Positions 31,770 to 44,600 of a stretch of DNA of 64,000 nucleotides are shown here, piece after piece. This DNA is from Symsagittifera roscoffensis (Eukaryota; Xenacoelomorpha; Acoela; Convolutidae), in the NCBI RefSeq assembly GCF_963678635.1, contig NC_087068.1:21479029-21543028 (forward strand), given 5' to 3'. Each line of letters starts with the position of its first letter. The stretch's first letter is position 1. A model generated the notes under the pieces. It saw only the letters and a list, made by a program, of their open reading frames with translations, had not been told where the DNA came from and ran no database searches. The position numbers and the translations under genes were made by a program.

Positions 31770-32379
31770 TAAGTTGGGGCTCGACCCGGGAAGACCGCTC
31801 AAAAATCGCTCAAAAACCGCTCAAATCTTGCTTGAAAAACCGTTCAAAAATGACCGCAAGAAATGAGCGGTTTTTGAGCGGTTTTTGAGCGGTTTTTTAA
31901 GCAAGATTTGAGCGGTTTCAGTGGTTTTTCCAAAAAACCGCCCAAACCGCTCAAACCGCTCAAATCTTGCTGGAAAACCGCTCAAACCGCTCAAATCTTG
32001 AGCGGTTTTTGAGCTGGATCTCGACCCGGGTATCGTTCTTGTTCACGTAGTTTCACATTCCTATCATTGCCAAAACCTTCGAGATCATCAATTTTAGATG
32101 AAAAAATTAGTTTTTCAAAAAGCTCCGTTGTTAGAACACTCATGATCAGCCTCCTTGCATTATCTGAGATGCTGTCTATCCACAATCAATCGAAATTGCT
32201 AATTTTTCATCCATCGTGGTGTCACACAAGAACCTAATAAATTGAGGCATAATTAAAGAACCTAAAATTTTTTTTTTTTAACAAAAGGTTGTTCTTTTTA
32301 AGGACTTCTCAAATCAATTCATTGATCTTCGCAGTGTGAGAACGTTGGAAATTTAGCTTAAAATGGTGAAAATAAAATT

Positions 32380-33115
32380 TCATATCAATTGGCTTTTTCT
32401 GCTTTTTTTTGCAGGTATATTGCAGTTGGTTTTGTTTTTTGTCCGATCTTGTGAGTCGTTTGTAAATAAATTGCTGTTTGTTTTGTCCGTTCTCGTAAGT
32501 CGTAAATCAAAAAAATTGTTTTCCGAGCTTTCAGAAAGTTTTTTTTTAAGTTTTCGGAACGGCTGATTGCAATAATCCGTTTTTGTATCTCTGTAATTCA
32601 AGTGAAGGTAAACAATAAATACGTCGAAGTTGTAGTTCACCAAAAGTTGTTCAGTAAAAATTTTATCTGAAGCAAATGATTTTGTTCCTGTAGATGCTTC
32701 AGTTTTGTTTTTAGATACAAGAAAATTGGCCAACTGGCTTTTTTTTGTGAAAAGCTCAAACAACTCTGATTGACAAAATTTTAAAATCGAAGTCCAAAAT
32801 AAGTTATTTGGATTTTTGGGCAACTTTTTTGAAATTTCGCGCAAAATATCATTGACATTAATGTTTTTTTTTCGCCTCAAGATTCCTTCGAAACTGTTTT
32901 CAGCCCATCAGTAAGCTCACTGTGTTCCTTTTGTATGAAGCTCAAACATTCATATGGGTCTTCAAGTCGAAATCGCAGTCCAAAAAAATTGAGTTTTTTT
33001 TGGCAAATTCCACCGTCATCTTTTACACATTTTTGGGTAATTTTTAATATTTTTTGCTGGGCAATTGTTAGTGTATTGCAATAGAATTTAGATGCGCAAG
33101 CGACTCAAACAAGCA
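32380..33115 (-). pseudogene. Minus-strand coding remnant in two frames
   Basis: From about 33,105 to 32,879 one frame reads protein-like (ACASKFYCNTLTIAQQKILK, GICQKKLNFFGLRFRLEDPY, ECLSFIQKEHSELTDGLK) and then stops. A second frame, 32,880-32,380 (166 codons), continues without a gap: NVNDILREISKKLPKNPNNL, FWTSILKFCQSELFELFTKK. The switch sits beside an A9 run, as expected of a frameshift in one former coding sequence of about 240 codons; a missed intron or sequencing error could also explain it. The upstream edge could be an acceptor (TTTGAG). No family recognised. Confidence 0.5.
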
Positions 33116-33499
33116 AATTAGTTTTTTCAGTTATAAGGCAAGCATGTGAACAAATTTTAATTTAAGTTTCAATTGAAAGTATCAGCGCAAAGAAAACTTT
33201 AAACTTTTTTTAACCTGTTTTATATTTGCGAGGAATACTGTTTCGTTTTGTTTGTTGATTCGGAATAAATTAATTTGAGGTTCTTTTTCCAACCTTACTC
33301 AGTATTCAAATCTTCAATGTCTGCCGATGTGTTTTCTATCAAAGTATATAGTTTCATTACATAATTTGTTCAGTTGAACGGCACCATGGACGATTTGGAC
33401 GATGGATACTTAAAATAACTCAACTGATGGGCGATTTGGAGATCTGCTAGTAGTATGCATATATTGCATTAGGATCGGGGTGGGTTTTCATGCATGGAT

Positions 33500-33600
33500 G
33501 ACCATTAGTTATAGATCATAATGGTCACCATGTATTATCTGACAACCATTGGTCACCATGTAAAAATCCTAATTGTCACCATGTTTTATTTGACAATTAA
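33500..33600. repeat. Short GGTCACCATGT repeats
   Basis: TGGTCACCATGTATTATCTG, TTGGTCACCATGTAAAAATC and ATTGTCACCATGTTTTATTT are three spaced copies of a GTCACCATGT word; ATGGTCACCAT is itself palindromic. Part of a non-coding stretch (33.1-34.4 kb) with no gene seen. Confidence 0.6.
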
Positions 33601-34405
33601 TATTCATAATGGGAAAACTCAAACAATAGCCATTATTCGGCTTAATATGAGTTGAGCAATCTACACTAACAAAACCATTTACAGTTTACGACCTGGAGTT
33701 AATAATTCCTTCCCCTACCATTAAAAATATGTAAATCCTTGACCACCGCTCTTTCCAAAAGTGAATAATAGAGAATTAAGGTAAGCTACGGAGAAAATAT
33801 GCTTGGAAACTGAGCGGGTAAATGAATTTTCTTCACTTGTGCAAATATTTCTTATACCAAATTGGGAAGCTAACAGACTCTTGAATTGTGATGAAAATTT
33901 TATTAGCCTATAAGATGTAGAGTGATATAAGTTGATTTTGAAAGCTGTAAATCTAGCGTTGCCAGACTTTTGAAAACTTAATCAGACCTGATCAAGAATA
34001 TTTGTTTTCAGCAAAATTCGCACGCAAATTGTACGCCAAAATTAGCCCTAAAATTAACAACTGATTGTTTCCTAACAGCTTGCATATGAACGAAGCCTTA
34101 CTCTTACTAATTAATCTCGATAAAAAAAATTGAACTAGTCTCAACATAGTAACAATGAGTAATTTAAACAAAATTGTTTAAACAGATTGTAAGTAAAATT
34201 TAACAATGACAGTTTTCGATCGTTGTTTGATTTGAGACTCCTTGATTGTTCAATGACAAGTTCGAGGGCGATTTCTTTTGTTTGAATCTCGTTTGCTACA
34301 AGGTATGACATGAGAGTGCTTCTTATATGTATGCTTTGCTGTTTTCCTCAATCAATTCTGGAGAACTTGATATCAAAAATCAATGAAGTACAAACTGAAA
34401 ACTGG

Positions 34406-35075
34406 TTATTTAATTTTGTTTTTGATTATTCGGAACAAATATAAAAGTTTTTGGGTTTTTTGGATAGTAAGGAAAGGTAAAAGTAAATTACACTTCATAG
34501 AAAGATTGGCTAACGGATCCCCTTCCTCGCCGGGAAGCATTGTCCACTCGAATGGTGGGGGTCGAATCAGAGAGCCACCACTGACTCTTTGTCGCCCGAA
34601 AACTAGCAGAAATCGGCAGCCTCCGCATACTCCTCCACAAGTTCCTTCAATGCAAATCCATCCTTCAGTGCCCGCTTTACCACCATCTGAAGCCATGCCA
34701 CCTGCTTGTTGACTACGTCGTCTCGTGAGTACTGCCGTACTTTGACGAAGTTATCGATGATGACTTTTTCCTGAAGGACTCAAGAAACATGTGAAGAGAG
34801 TACCGAAGAAACGGTGCGCCTTCGCACTTCTCCATCCAGAATTGGAAACCTTCACTCCTTTAAGATAGTGCTTTCTCAACTTGACCTCTAAACCGCTCCC
34901 AGAATTCCACCGTCATCTTTTCCACTTTGTCCTTCCAGATCCATGTCTCCGTTCTTTGCAGAAAGCTTTCTGCTCCTTCATGGTCAGGGAACTCTTCCAA
35001 CTGAAGGAAGAGATTCGTAGTAGATGTCAAAAACAGTTCGGGAAGTGGCACATCCCAAGCCCTTCTATTTAACAC
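34406..35075 (-). pseudogene. GC-rich eroded coding remnant
   Basis: A GC-rich island in AT-rich DNA. Minus-strand pieces: 35,075-34,860 (FPDHEGAESFLQRTETWIWK, DKVEKMTVEFWERFRGQVEK, then stop), a continuation in the same frame after the stop (QFWMEKCEGAPFLRYSLHMF), and about 34,768-34,607 in another frame (FVKVRQYSRDDVVNKQVAWL, KDGFALKELVEEYAEAADFC). The stop plus frameshift indicate a dead gene or mobile-element protein. Family not recognised. The plus strand also stays open in part (34,383-34,712), probably a GC shadow. Confidence 0.5.
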
Positions 35076-35079
35076 ACTG

Positions 35080-35960
35080 TCGAGGTACGTCGGCGGGCAA
35101 AAAAAGTGGTTGTTTTACGCAATTGTAAGAACGACATGGGCGATTTCAAATATATGCTTGATCGCTAAGACCAAAAGCAACCCTTGAACCAGTAGTCATT
35201 TTCAGGAAAAGTTTGAATAATTTAACTTTATTCCAGGAGAATTTTGAATCAATGAATTTTGTCCAGGCTAAATAAGGTTTAGTTATTTTTCAGTTTGAGA
35301 GTGGAGGCTGGTTGTATTAGCTTATTATGTTGAGCAACAAAACATCTTCTAGCAACGGTCTGGAAACCATAAAAAGTGGGGTCAACTTTTTGCAGATTGA
35401 TAGTTGTTATCACAAGCACAAACATATAAGAAGATTGCAACTAAGAAGGTTATGTCTATGATTACATTTTGACCCGTGGACTTGAACTTTATAAATAGGG
35501 CTGTGATCAAGATTTAAAAAAGTTTTATGCAATCCGTTAAACTAGGACAGAAATAAAGTTAAACCAAGCTAACAGATTAACTCCGACTTAAACAGTAAAA
35601 ATTATACCTATCTGTATTTATTGCTACAGCTTCAAATGAAAGATTATTCTAAAGCTATGTCAATATCTTTATTCTATGTGGCTGAATACAAAATTCGCTG
35701 TGGAAAGAGATTTTAGACTAAAAAAACATGGTTTTTCGAACGCTGAAAGTGACTTTTAAATGATTGTTCCTTAATTTAACAAACACATGAAGGTTGATTT
35801 CATAGCCGACGCTGCTGAGTTTTTCAATAAAAAAAAGAGATGTTTTTTTTATAACAGAGGTCTTCGAGAAATGCCGAAAAGATACTAAGTTTTGCCCATA
35901 ACTCAGCAGGTTAGCAAGAAAAATTGCAATTTGGTTATACACAAATTATGAAACGCTTGA
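35080..35960. other. Non-coding stretch before the giant palindrome
   Basis: AT-rich, no supported gene. The GC-rich island ends by about 35,100. Confidence 0.5.
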
Positions 35961-35964
35961 ATAT

Positions 35965-38900
35965 TTTCATTTGACAAGCTATATTTTTATGTTAGCTCAA
36001 AAAACCAAATTTTTTTTTTGACTTTTTGGACATAAATATGAAGAAAAGTGATCTAGAAACAAAAAAAACTGAATGTTTACCTTCCCTATAAAATGTAGGG
36101 GTCATTCAAACCAGGCTACTAATCCTCAAAAAATCTCAGTAGTTTTCAATTTTGTACATACTCATTAAAAAAATCGTTTTGGATTGAAGTTTAACCTTGA
36201 AAATTTGATAATTTTTCATCATAAGATGTACGAGTCATCCATTGAATATTGATTAACTCTTTATCTCAAAAACCGTTCTATTTCTGGTTCTACTTATGAA
36301 GTTCAAAGTATTTAGAGTCGAAAAACAACAATGAATCATATAGATCTCCAAGTTATACGGAAATTAATGACTTTTGTAACATACCTATGAGGACAAAAGT
36401 TGTTTACAAAAAAACAATCTTTGAAACTTCTTAGTAGTCGCAATAGAGTGTATGATTCATCCAAATCAAGCTATATTGTCATGCTATCTCAAGAATCCTT
36501 GAATTAAAAGACATAAAAAGTTCAAAATTGAAAACTCGCATCAAAAAATATATGATTAAAACAGAAAAAGCTACATCATCATGCTATCTCGAAAACTATT
36601 GACTTTTGAGACATGATTATGCAGACAAAGTTTGCTTAGAATCAAAAAACAACTGAAAAAAAACCTTCATCATAGGATATGTGGGTCATCCAGAAAAAGC
36701 TACATCTTCTTGCTATCTTGGAAAATATTGAATTTTGACACTTGATTTTGAAGAGAAAAAGCATTTTTAATAAAAAAAAAACTTTGAAAAAACTTTGTTC
36801 TTCCTCATAGGATGTATGAGTCATCCAGAAAAAGCAAAAGCACGATGCTATTTCGGAAACTATCGAACTGTGAGACTTTTTTTGAAGACATAAACTGTTA
36901 AGACTCAAAAAACAACTGAAAGTTGTTTTATCTTCTTCATAGAATGTATGATTCATCGAGAAAAAGCTTCATCATCTTGCAATCTCGGAAACCATCGAAT
37001 TGTGAGACATAATTATGAAGACAAAAGTTGTTTAGATTGAAAAAAAACTTTCAAAAAAAAATACTTCATCATAGGATGTATGAGTCATCCAGAAAAAGCT
37101 ACATCATCATGCTGTCTGGGAAACTGTTGACTTTGAGACAGGCTCTATCATTTTCTGAAATTAATTATGAAGACAAAAAATTTTTTTAATCAAAAATCAT
37201 TTTTCAATGAATGTGTATCATATGATGTATGAGTCATCCTGAACCGTATAGATCTTCAAGTTATGTCGGAAATTACTGACTTTTGTAACATAGCTATGAG
37301 GACAAAAATTGTTAACAAAAAAAACAACCTTTAAGACTTATTAATAGTCACAATGGAGTGTATGATTCATCCAGATTCAGCTAAATTGTCTTGCTCTCTC
37401 GAGAATTATTGATTTTGGAACTTAATTAGAAGACAAAAATTGTTGAAAATTGATAAATCAAACTAAAAAATTTCCATTCTTCATCATATGATGTATGAGT
37501 CATCCTGAACAAGCTACAACTTCCTATTATTTGGAAAACAAAAAATTTTGGACTTAATTATGAAACAAAAATTGTTAAGAATCAAAAAACAACATTTGAA
37601 ACTTCTTAATAGTCACAATAGAGTGTATGATTTATCCAAATCAAGCTATATCGCCATGCTATCTCAAGAATCCTTGAATTTTAGGACTTAATTATAAAGA
37701 CAGAAAATGTTTAAAATCAAAAACTCACAATAAAAAAATGTTTATCTTTATCATAGAATTTATGAGTCATCCACGAAAAGCTACATCATCATGCTATCTC
37801 GGAAAATATCGACTTTTGATACTTGATTATAAAAACAAAAGTTGTTTAGAATCAGAAAACAACAAAAAAATTTCATCTTCCTCATAGGATAAATGAGTCA
37901 TCCAGAGAAAGCTACACTTTCTTGCAATCTTGGAAACTATCATTTTCTGAAAATTAATTTTGAAGAGAAAAGTTGTTTATAATCAAAAATCATTTTTCAA
38001 TGAATCTGTATCAGATGATGTATGACTCATCCTGAACCATATAAATCTTCAAGTTATCTCGGAATTTAATTACTTTTGTAACATAGCTATGAGGACAAAA
38101 ATTGTTAACAAAAAAAACCTTTAAAACTTATTAACAGTCACAATGGAGTGTATGATTCATCCAGAGCAAGCTAAGTCGTCTTGCTTTCTCGGGAAATATT
38201 GACTTTTGGGAGTTAATTGGGAGACAAAAATTGTTGAAAATTGATACTTTACTTCCAAAAAATTTTAGTCTTTATTGTATGATGTATGCGTCATCCTCTG
38301 AACAAGCTACGACATCGTATTATCTGGAAAACATAAAATTTTGGGACCTAATTAAGAAAAAGAAAAATTGTTAAGAATGAAAAAACAACATTTGAAACTT
38401 CCTAATAGTCAAAATAGAGTGTATGATTCAACCAAATCAAGATATATTCTCATGTTACCTCGAGAATATTTGCGTTTTGAGACTTATTTATAAGACATAA
38501 AATGTTTAGAAAAGAAAACTCTCATCAAAAAATGGTTAATGTTTATCATAGAGTGTATGAGTCATCCAGAAAAAGCTACCTGATCATGCTACATCGGAAA
38601 CTATTGATTTTTGAGACATGATTAAGCAGACAAAAATGCTTAGAATCAAAAAACAACTGAAAAAAAGTCTTCCCCATAGAATTGTTTGGGTCATCCAGAA
38701 AAAGCTACATCTTCCTGCTATCTTGGAAACTATCGACGTTTGGGACTTGATTTTGAAGAGAAAAGCTGTTGATAATCAAAACACAATTTAAAAGTTTTTG
38801 ATCCTCATCATAGGATGTATGAGTCATCCAGAAAAAGCAAAACGATCATGCTATTTCGAAAATTATCGAAATGTGAGACTTTATTATGAAGACAAAAGTT

Positions 38901-40050
38901 GTTTAGATTAAAAAAAAAAACGATTTTTTTTAAAAATCTTCATCATAGGATGTATGAGTCATCCAGAGAAAGCTACATCATCTTGCTATCTCGGAAAGTA
39001 TTGACTTTTGATACTTGATTATGAAAACAAAAGTTGTTTACAATCAGAAAACAACAAAAAAAATTCATCTTCATCATAGGATGTATGAGTCATCCAGAGA
39101 AAGCCACATCTTCTTGCAACCTTGGGCTCTATCATTTTCTGAAATTAATTATGAAGACAAAAAATTTTTTTAATCAAAAATCATTTTTCAATGAATCTGT
39201 ATCATATGATGCATGAGTCATCCTGAACCGTATAGATCTTCAAGTTATGTCGGAAATTACTGACTTTTGTAACATAGCTATGAGGACAAAAATTGTTAAC
39301 AAAAAAAACAACCTTTAAGACTTATTAATAACAACAAAGGAGTGTATGATTCATCCATATTCAGCTAAATTGTCTTGCTCTCTCGAGAATTATTGATTTT
39401 GGGACTTAATTAGAAGACAAAAATTGTTGAAAATTGATAAATCAAACCAAAAAATTTCCATTCTTCAACATATGATGTATGAGTCATCCTGAACAAGCTA
39501 CAACTTCCTATTATCTGGGAAACAAAAAATTTTGGACTTAATTATGAAACAAAAATTGTTAAGAATCAAAAAACAACATTTGAAACTTCTTAATAGTCAC
39601 AATAGAGTGTATGATTTATCCAAATCAAGCTATATCGCCATGCTATCTCAAGAATCCTTGAATTTTAGGACTTCATTATAAAGACAGAAAATGTTTAAAA
39701 TCAAAAACTCACAATAAAAAAATGTTTATCTTTATCATAGAATTTATGAGTCATCCACGAAAAGCTACATCATCATGCTATCTCGGAAACTATTGACTTT
39801 TGATACTTGATTATGAAAACAAAAAAATTGTTTAGAATCAAAAAACAACTACAAAATGTTCATCTTCATCATAGGATGTATGAGTCGTGCAGAGACAGCT
39901 ACATTTTTTAGCTATTTTGGAAACGATCGTTTTTTGAAAAATAATGATGAAGACAAAAATTGTTTATAATCAACAACCAGTTTTCAAAAACAATTAATTG
40001 ATAGTTTTAATCATAGGATGTATGAGTCATCCAGAAAAAGATTCTAGATG
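35965..40050 (+). repeat. Left satellite array, about 30 monomers of about 133 bp
   Basis: Monomers carry GGATGTATGAGTCATCC, then AGAAAAAGCTACATCATC, ATGCTATCTCGGAAACTAT and AAAAACAACTGAAA-like segments. Successive GTCATCC boxes at 36,685, 36,820, 36,952, 37,084, 37,233, 37,366 and 37,499 give spacings of 132-149 bp. A subfamily has ATGATTCATCC and CTAAATTGTCTTGC. A longer duplication of about 1,983 bp (37,148 repeated at 39,131) is superimposed. Confidence 0.9.
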
Positions 40051-41690
40051 ATGTATAAGTGCAAAAAAATACCAGATACTTGTGTATGGGTTAACAAGCT
40101 TTGTGTGTTTGTATTTACGTTTGTTCTTTGGTAGTTATGTAGTTCTGTTTGTTTGAAATTAGTTTACAGATGTTTTTTGTCATGTGCTTACCAATAACGT
40201 ATAACACGTAAAAAATAAATCAGAAGTATGGCTATTTATTCAAAACAATCTTTTTTTTTCAAGAAGGAAGATTCCAGTTCACTTACTGGAATTTATCAAT
40301 GTAAGTCGCATACCAGATAAGTAAAGTGTAGGTCTGATTTTTTGTGTATGTGATCATAACTATCACGACGTTTTTTTTTGTGGGGGCATTTTTAATGTAT
40401 GTTGCATCTCATGTACTTTTGCTAAAAGTGTTTTCTTGTACGAAGGCATTTTCAGACCATCATCTACAGCTAGTAGTGAAAATGTAGCCCAAACTTCCTC
40501 TTATTGTTCATTTACTTGGCTGAAAAAGTTCAGAGTTTTGCACAAGATACTTTACGGGGGTTTCCATGCAGCAGATACTGCAGTTAAATTTTTGTCTACC
40601 CATGGCTTTCTTTGCGTATTTAGTGGTGTTAATTTACTTGAATGCTCTCTTTTCGTATTCTTTTGTTTCTATGTTTTCATTTTGGTCTATCTGTGTTTGT
40701 GTAGTTTTATCGATTTTTTCTTCTTCTGCGTCTAACCAAAACATTTGAGAGGTATAATTGTTAAATAAATAGAACTTATTTTAACTCCCTATTTTTGCTA
40801 AAATGTCTTGAAGACTCTATTTTTTTGCTACAGATACAATTTAGGTACAACAGGTTTAACAGATTTGATGCATGAAATTGCGTGTGTGTTTATGTGTTTA
40901 ATTATAATAGTATCTATGAAAACTTCAATATTTCGCTTACGAACTCAAAAAATCTGAGACACAGTTTTGTGCATGTTTTTTGAAAACTAGAAAAACTTTT
41001 TGCATACTATTAAAGAGACAAAATCATTTTTGCCTGAGGTTAAAGTTTCTTTAAAGTTTTTTTTTGCATCAATTTCAAAAGCTATCACTTGTTTTTACAT
41101 AATTAAAAAATTGAACAGTAATTACTGCACCATATTTAAACACTGAGTGTTTTCACATCAATTTGAGAAAGTTTTATTTTTCATTTCAATCTATCTTTAG
41201 AAATTAAATTTTACCTCAAGGAATGATGTCAGGGCTGCCTAAAAAATATTTATTGTTTGAACACCACCCTTTTTTCAGTTATATCCTCATTTCAAACAGT
41301 TAATGATAGTGAATGTGTTTTTTTCCACCTTAGGCTGGGTGACGTTTCTGGTCATTCAAAGTTACTCTGTTAAAAATGATTAGTTGTTTAAAATGCGTTA
41401 GGCGACTGTATTTCCCAAAGAAAACATTTTTTTCCTCAAAATTTAGGTAGCACAAAATCAGTGTCCTGCTGCTTGAGATCGTTAAGTTTTTTGATTAGGT
41501 TTCAATCAGGCTAACTTTTTTCTCAAGAATTCTTAACATAATTTGGTAGGTTTTCTTTATCTGAGTTGCAAGTTATCTTAAAATTTCTTCAAAAGAAACT
41601 GCTAAAAGAAAAAATTATTTTGCGATAAACTCCTATATATTGTTTTCACACTTTTGACGGATGTGACTGCTTTCCTGGTAGGTTTCCTTT
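40050..41690 (+). repeat. Left unique inner arm
   Basis: Reverse complement of about 46,200-47,845. For example TGTGTATGGGTTAACAAG (40,081) pairs with CTTGTTAACCCATACACA (47,786). It includes a plus-strand frame (40,436-40,735) that is also open in the right arm. Confidence 0.85.
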
Positions 41691-44600
41691 ATCTGAATTG
41701 AAAGTTAGCAGTCTTCACAATCAAAACTGTGAAAATATTATTGAGAAAATCTGAGATTTCTTCAGATAAATTGAAATGCAGAGAAGAGAAATGTACCAGG
41801 ATAACAGTCCTAACTGTCAAAACTATAGAATAAAGATAATTGAAAAATCTTATAACAGTTTTTTTCTTCCAACACTTTCATTCAAAAAGAAATGAAGAAA
41901 TTTTAAATAATTTTGTAACAAAAGATGAAAACTTATAAAGTGAAAAAATGATAAGTTGCTTGATTTTTGAATTGTTTTTTTCTTAGTCACCATTCTCAAG
42001 TTTGCAAAATGTCTAAGCGTAATATATTGTTTTTTTTCATAATTTTTGTAAGTTTTTCATAATTTTTAAAGTTCAAAAGAAGTATTTGAAAAATTTTCAA
42101 TAATTTACTCAGAATTTCACAATGCAAAAAAAATAAGAGCAAATGATTTAAAATTGGTAGGGAAGAGTATATTAGGAGATTGATAGCAATTTTAAAAGCA
42201 TGAACAAATTTAAATCTTCGTACACATTGCATCTTATAATCACACTGTGGGGTTTAAACAAGTAGTTAATGAATGCAACAGAACATGGCCAAAAATTCTT
42301 CATTTTTGATCTGAAACACTCTTGAGCGATATGTCGTATATTTTGAAAACTATAAGCTAAACTTTGAGTCTTTGAGTGCAACAACTAGTTCGAGTGGTAA
42401 TTTATTGGTTACTTCCGATGAAGTTACACGCATGCCTACGTATAAAGTTGAAGTCAATCAAGAGGAATTTTCAAGATTCAAAAATTTTGCACGAATTTCT
42501 TTTTCATAGGGAAATTATCATGTACATCGCAAAACGAGTTTATGGCTCAAACTTAAGTTTTTGAAGAATTAAATCCTTAATTTATTACGTCAATAGTTTT
42601 TTAGCAAAGGACTCGTCAGATAACTAAACAAACAATTTAGGTGACGAATTTTAACAGATTAAAAGCTTATAAGTTTATTCAAAAAACTATTTTTCTGAAA
42701 TTTGTGATAAGCTAAGGTACTCCTTGACTAATGTAACATTTAGATATATTAAAAGAACTATTCGTTTGCTCAGCATTTCCACAAAGCTGAGTTTCTAAAT
42801 TCCACACAAGGGTTTTGTAGTAAAACACATGAAATGCTTTGAGTTGCACGACACAAAAGTATTTTTACAGAAATATACAAACAATCAAAACTTTTCATCT
42901 CAATTGTTTGTTTTATATCAAGCCTGCAGTCAGTATTCCGGGAAAAAACATTCATTTCGAGTCCTAAGAAACATTGAGGTTTGGCCGGAGGGTTTAGTTA
43001 TTGCCATCTAAAGCGTCCGGCCAAGCCTCTATGTTTCCTAGGACACTCGAAATGATTTTTTCTCCGGTATACTGACTGCAGGCTTGATGTAAAACAAGAA
43101 ATTGGGATAAAAAATTTTGATAATTTTTATGATTCTATTTAAATATTTTTGTGTCGTGCAACTCAAAACACTGCGTGTGTTTTACAAAAAAGCCTTTGTA
43201 TGGAAATTAGAAACTCAGCTTTGTGGAAATGCTGAGCAAACGAATTGTTATTTTAATATATCTAAAAGTTTCATTAGACAAGGAATACCTTAGTTAACAG
43301 ATTTTTTTCTTGAATAGTAGATTAGAATTTGTATTCTAATAGTAGATTAGAACTTGTAGATTAGAATTCTAAATTGTAGATTAGAATTTAGAATTAAAAT
43401 TGTAGATGAGAATTTATGAAAGTTAAAATTGTAAAAATGATCTCAAAATTTCAGAAAAATAGTTTATTGAATAAACTTATAGGCATGTAACCTGTCAAAA
43501 TTCATCACCTCAAATGTTTGTTTAGTTATCTGACGAACCCTGAGCTAAAAAACTAATGACGTAAAAAGTTAGGGATCTAATTCTTCAAAAATTAAAGAAT
43601 TCTTCAATAACAAAAGTTTGAGTTCCTTTAGTCTCACCATACTCTCTTTTTGCGATGTACATGATAATTTCTCTATCAAAAAGGATTCTCGGCAAATTTT
43701 TTGAATTTCGAAAACTTCTGTTGATTGACTTCAACTTTATACGCAGGCATGCGTGTAACTACATCGGAAGTAACCAATAAATTACCACTCGAATTAGTTG
43801 TTCACACTCAAAGACTCCACGTTTAGCTTATACTTTTCAAAATATACGACATATCGGCCATGATTGTTTCAGATCAAAAATGATGAGTTTTTTTGGCCAT
43901 GTTCTGTTGCATTCAAAAACAGCTTGTTTAAACGCCCCCATTATAAGGTGCAATGTATGTAATGATTTAATTTTGTTCAAGCTTTTAAAATTGCGATCAA
44001 CCTCCTAATATACTTTTTCTCCCATTCTTGAGTCATTTGCTCTTATTTGTTTTTGCATTGTGAATTTCTGAGTAAATTTATGAACAATTTTCAAATCCTT
44101 CTCTCGAACCTTAATAATTACGAAAAACCTCAAAACAAAAAATGACATTACGCTGAGACATATTGCAACCTTGAGAAGGGTGACTGATAAAACAACAATT
44201 TAAAAATCAAGCAATTTATCATTACTTCAATTTGTAAAGTTTTCATCTTTGGTTACAATTTTAATTAAAATTTCTTCAATTCTTTCTGAAAGAAATTGTT
44301 GAAAAAATAAAATTGTTATAAGATTTTTCAATTAACATTTTTCTATAGTTTTGACTGTTAAGACCGTTATCTTGGTACATTTCTCTTCGCTGCATTTCAA
44401 ATTTTCTTAGGAAATCTCAGGTTTGCTTAAGAACTTTTTCACAGTTTTGACTCATAAGAACGCAAACGTTCATTTCAAATATAAGAAACCTACCAGGAAA
44501 GCAGTCTCAATCGTCAAAAATGTGAAACAATTTATAGGGGTTTATCGCAAATTAATTTTTTCTCTTAGCAGTTTCGTTTTGAAGAACTTTTAGGATAACT

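Larger units (their letters stand above)
31219..32032. mobile_element. Foldback-like element with ACCGCTC repeats, enclosing a tRNA
   Basis: Ends are imperfect inverted repeats: TACCCGAGTCGAGAT at 31,219 and ATCTCGACCCGGGTA ending at 32,032. Both sides are filled with the 10-base word AAAACCGCTC and its complement GAGCGGTTTT, separated by AAATCTTGC/GCAAGATTT words, densest at 31,795-32,010. An extra CTCGACCCGGG lies at 31,780. A C15 run (31,543-31,557) and a G16 run (31,754-31,769) sit inside. No coding capacity. Unity as one element is inferred from the matching ends. Confidence 0.55.

Noticed and set aside
36642-36956. 104-codon frame in the left satellite (and 48,988-49,179, 48,251-48,541 in the right)
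   Set aside because: Frames come from repeated monomers that lack stops in one phase; they recur with each monomer and show no domain.
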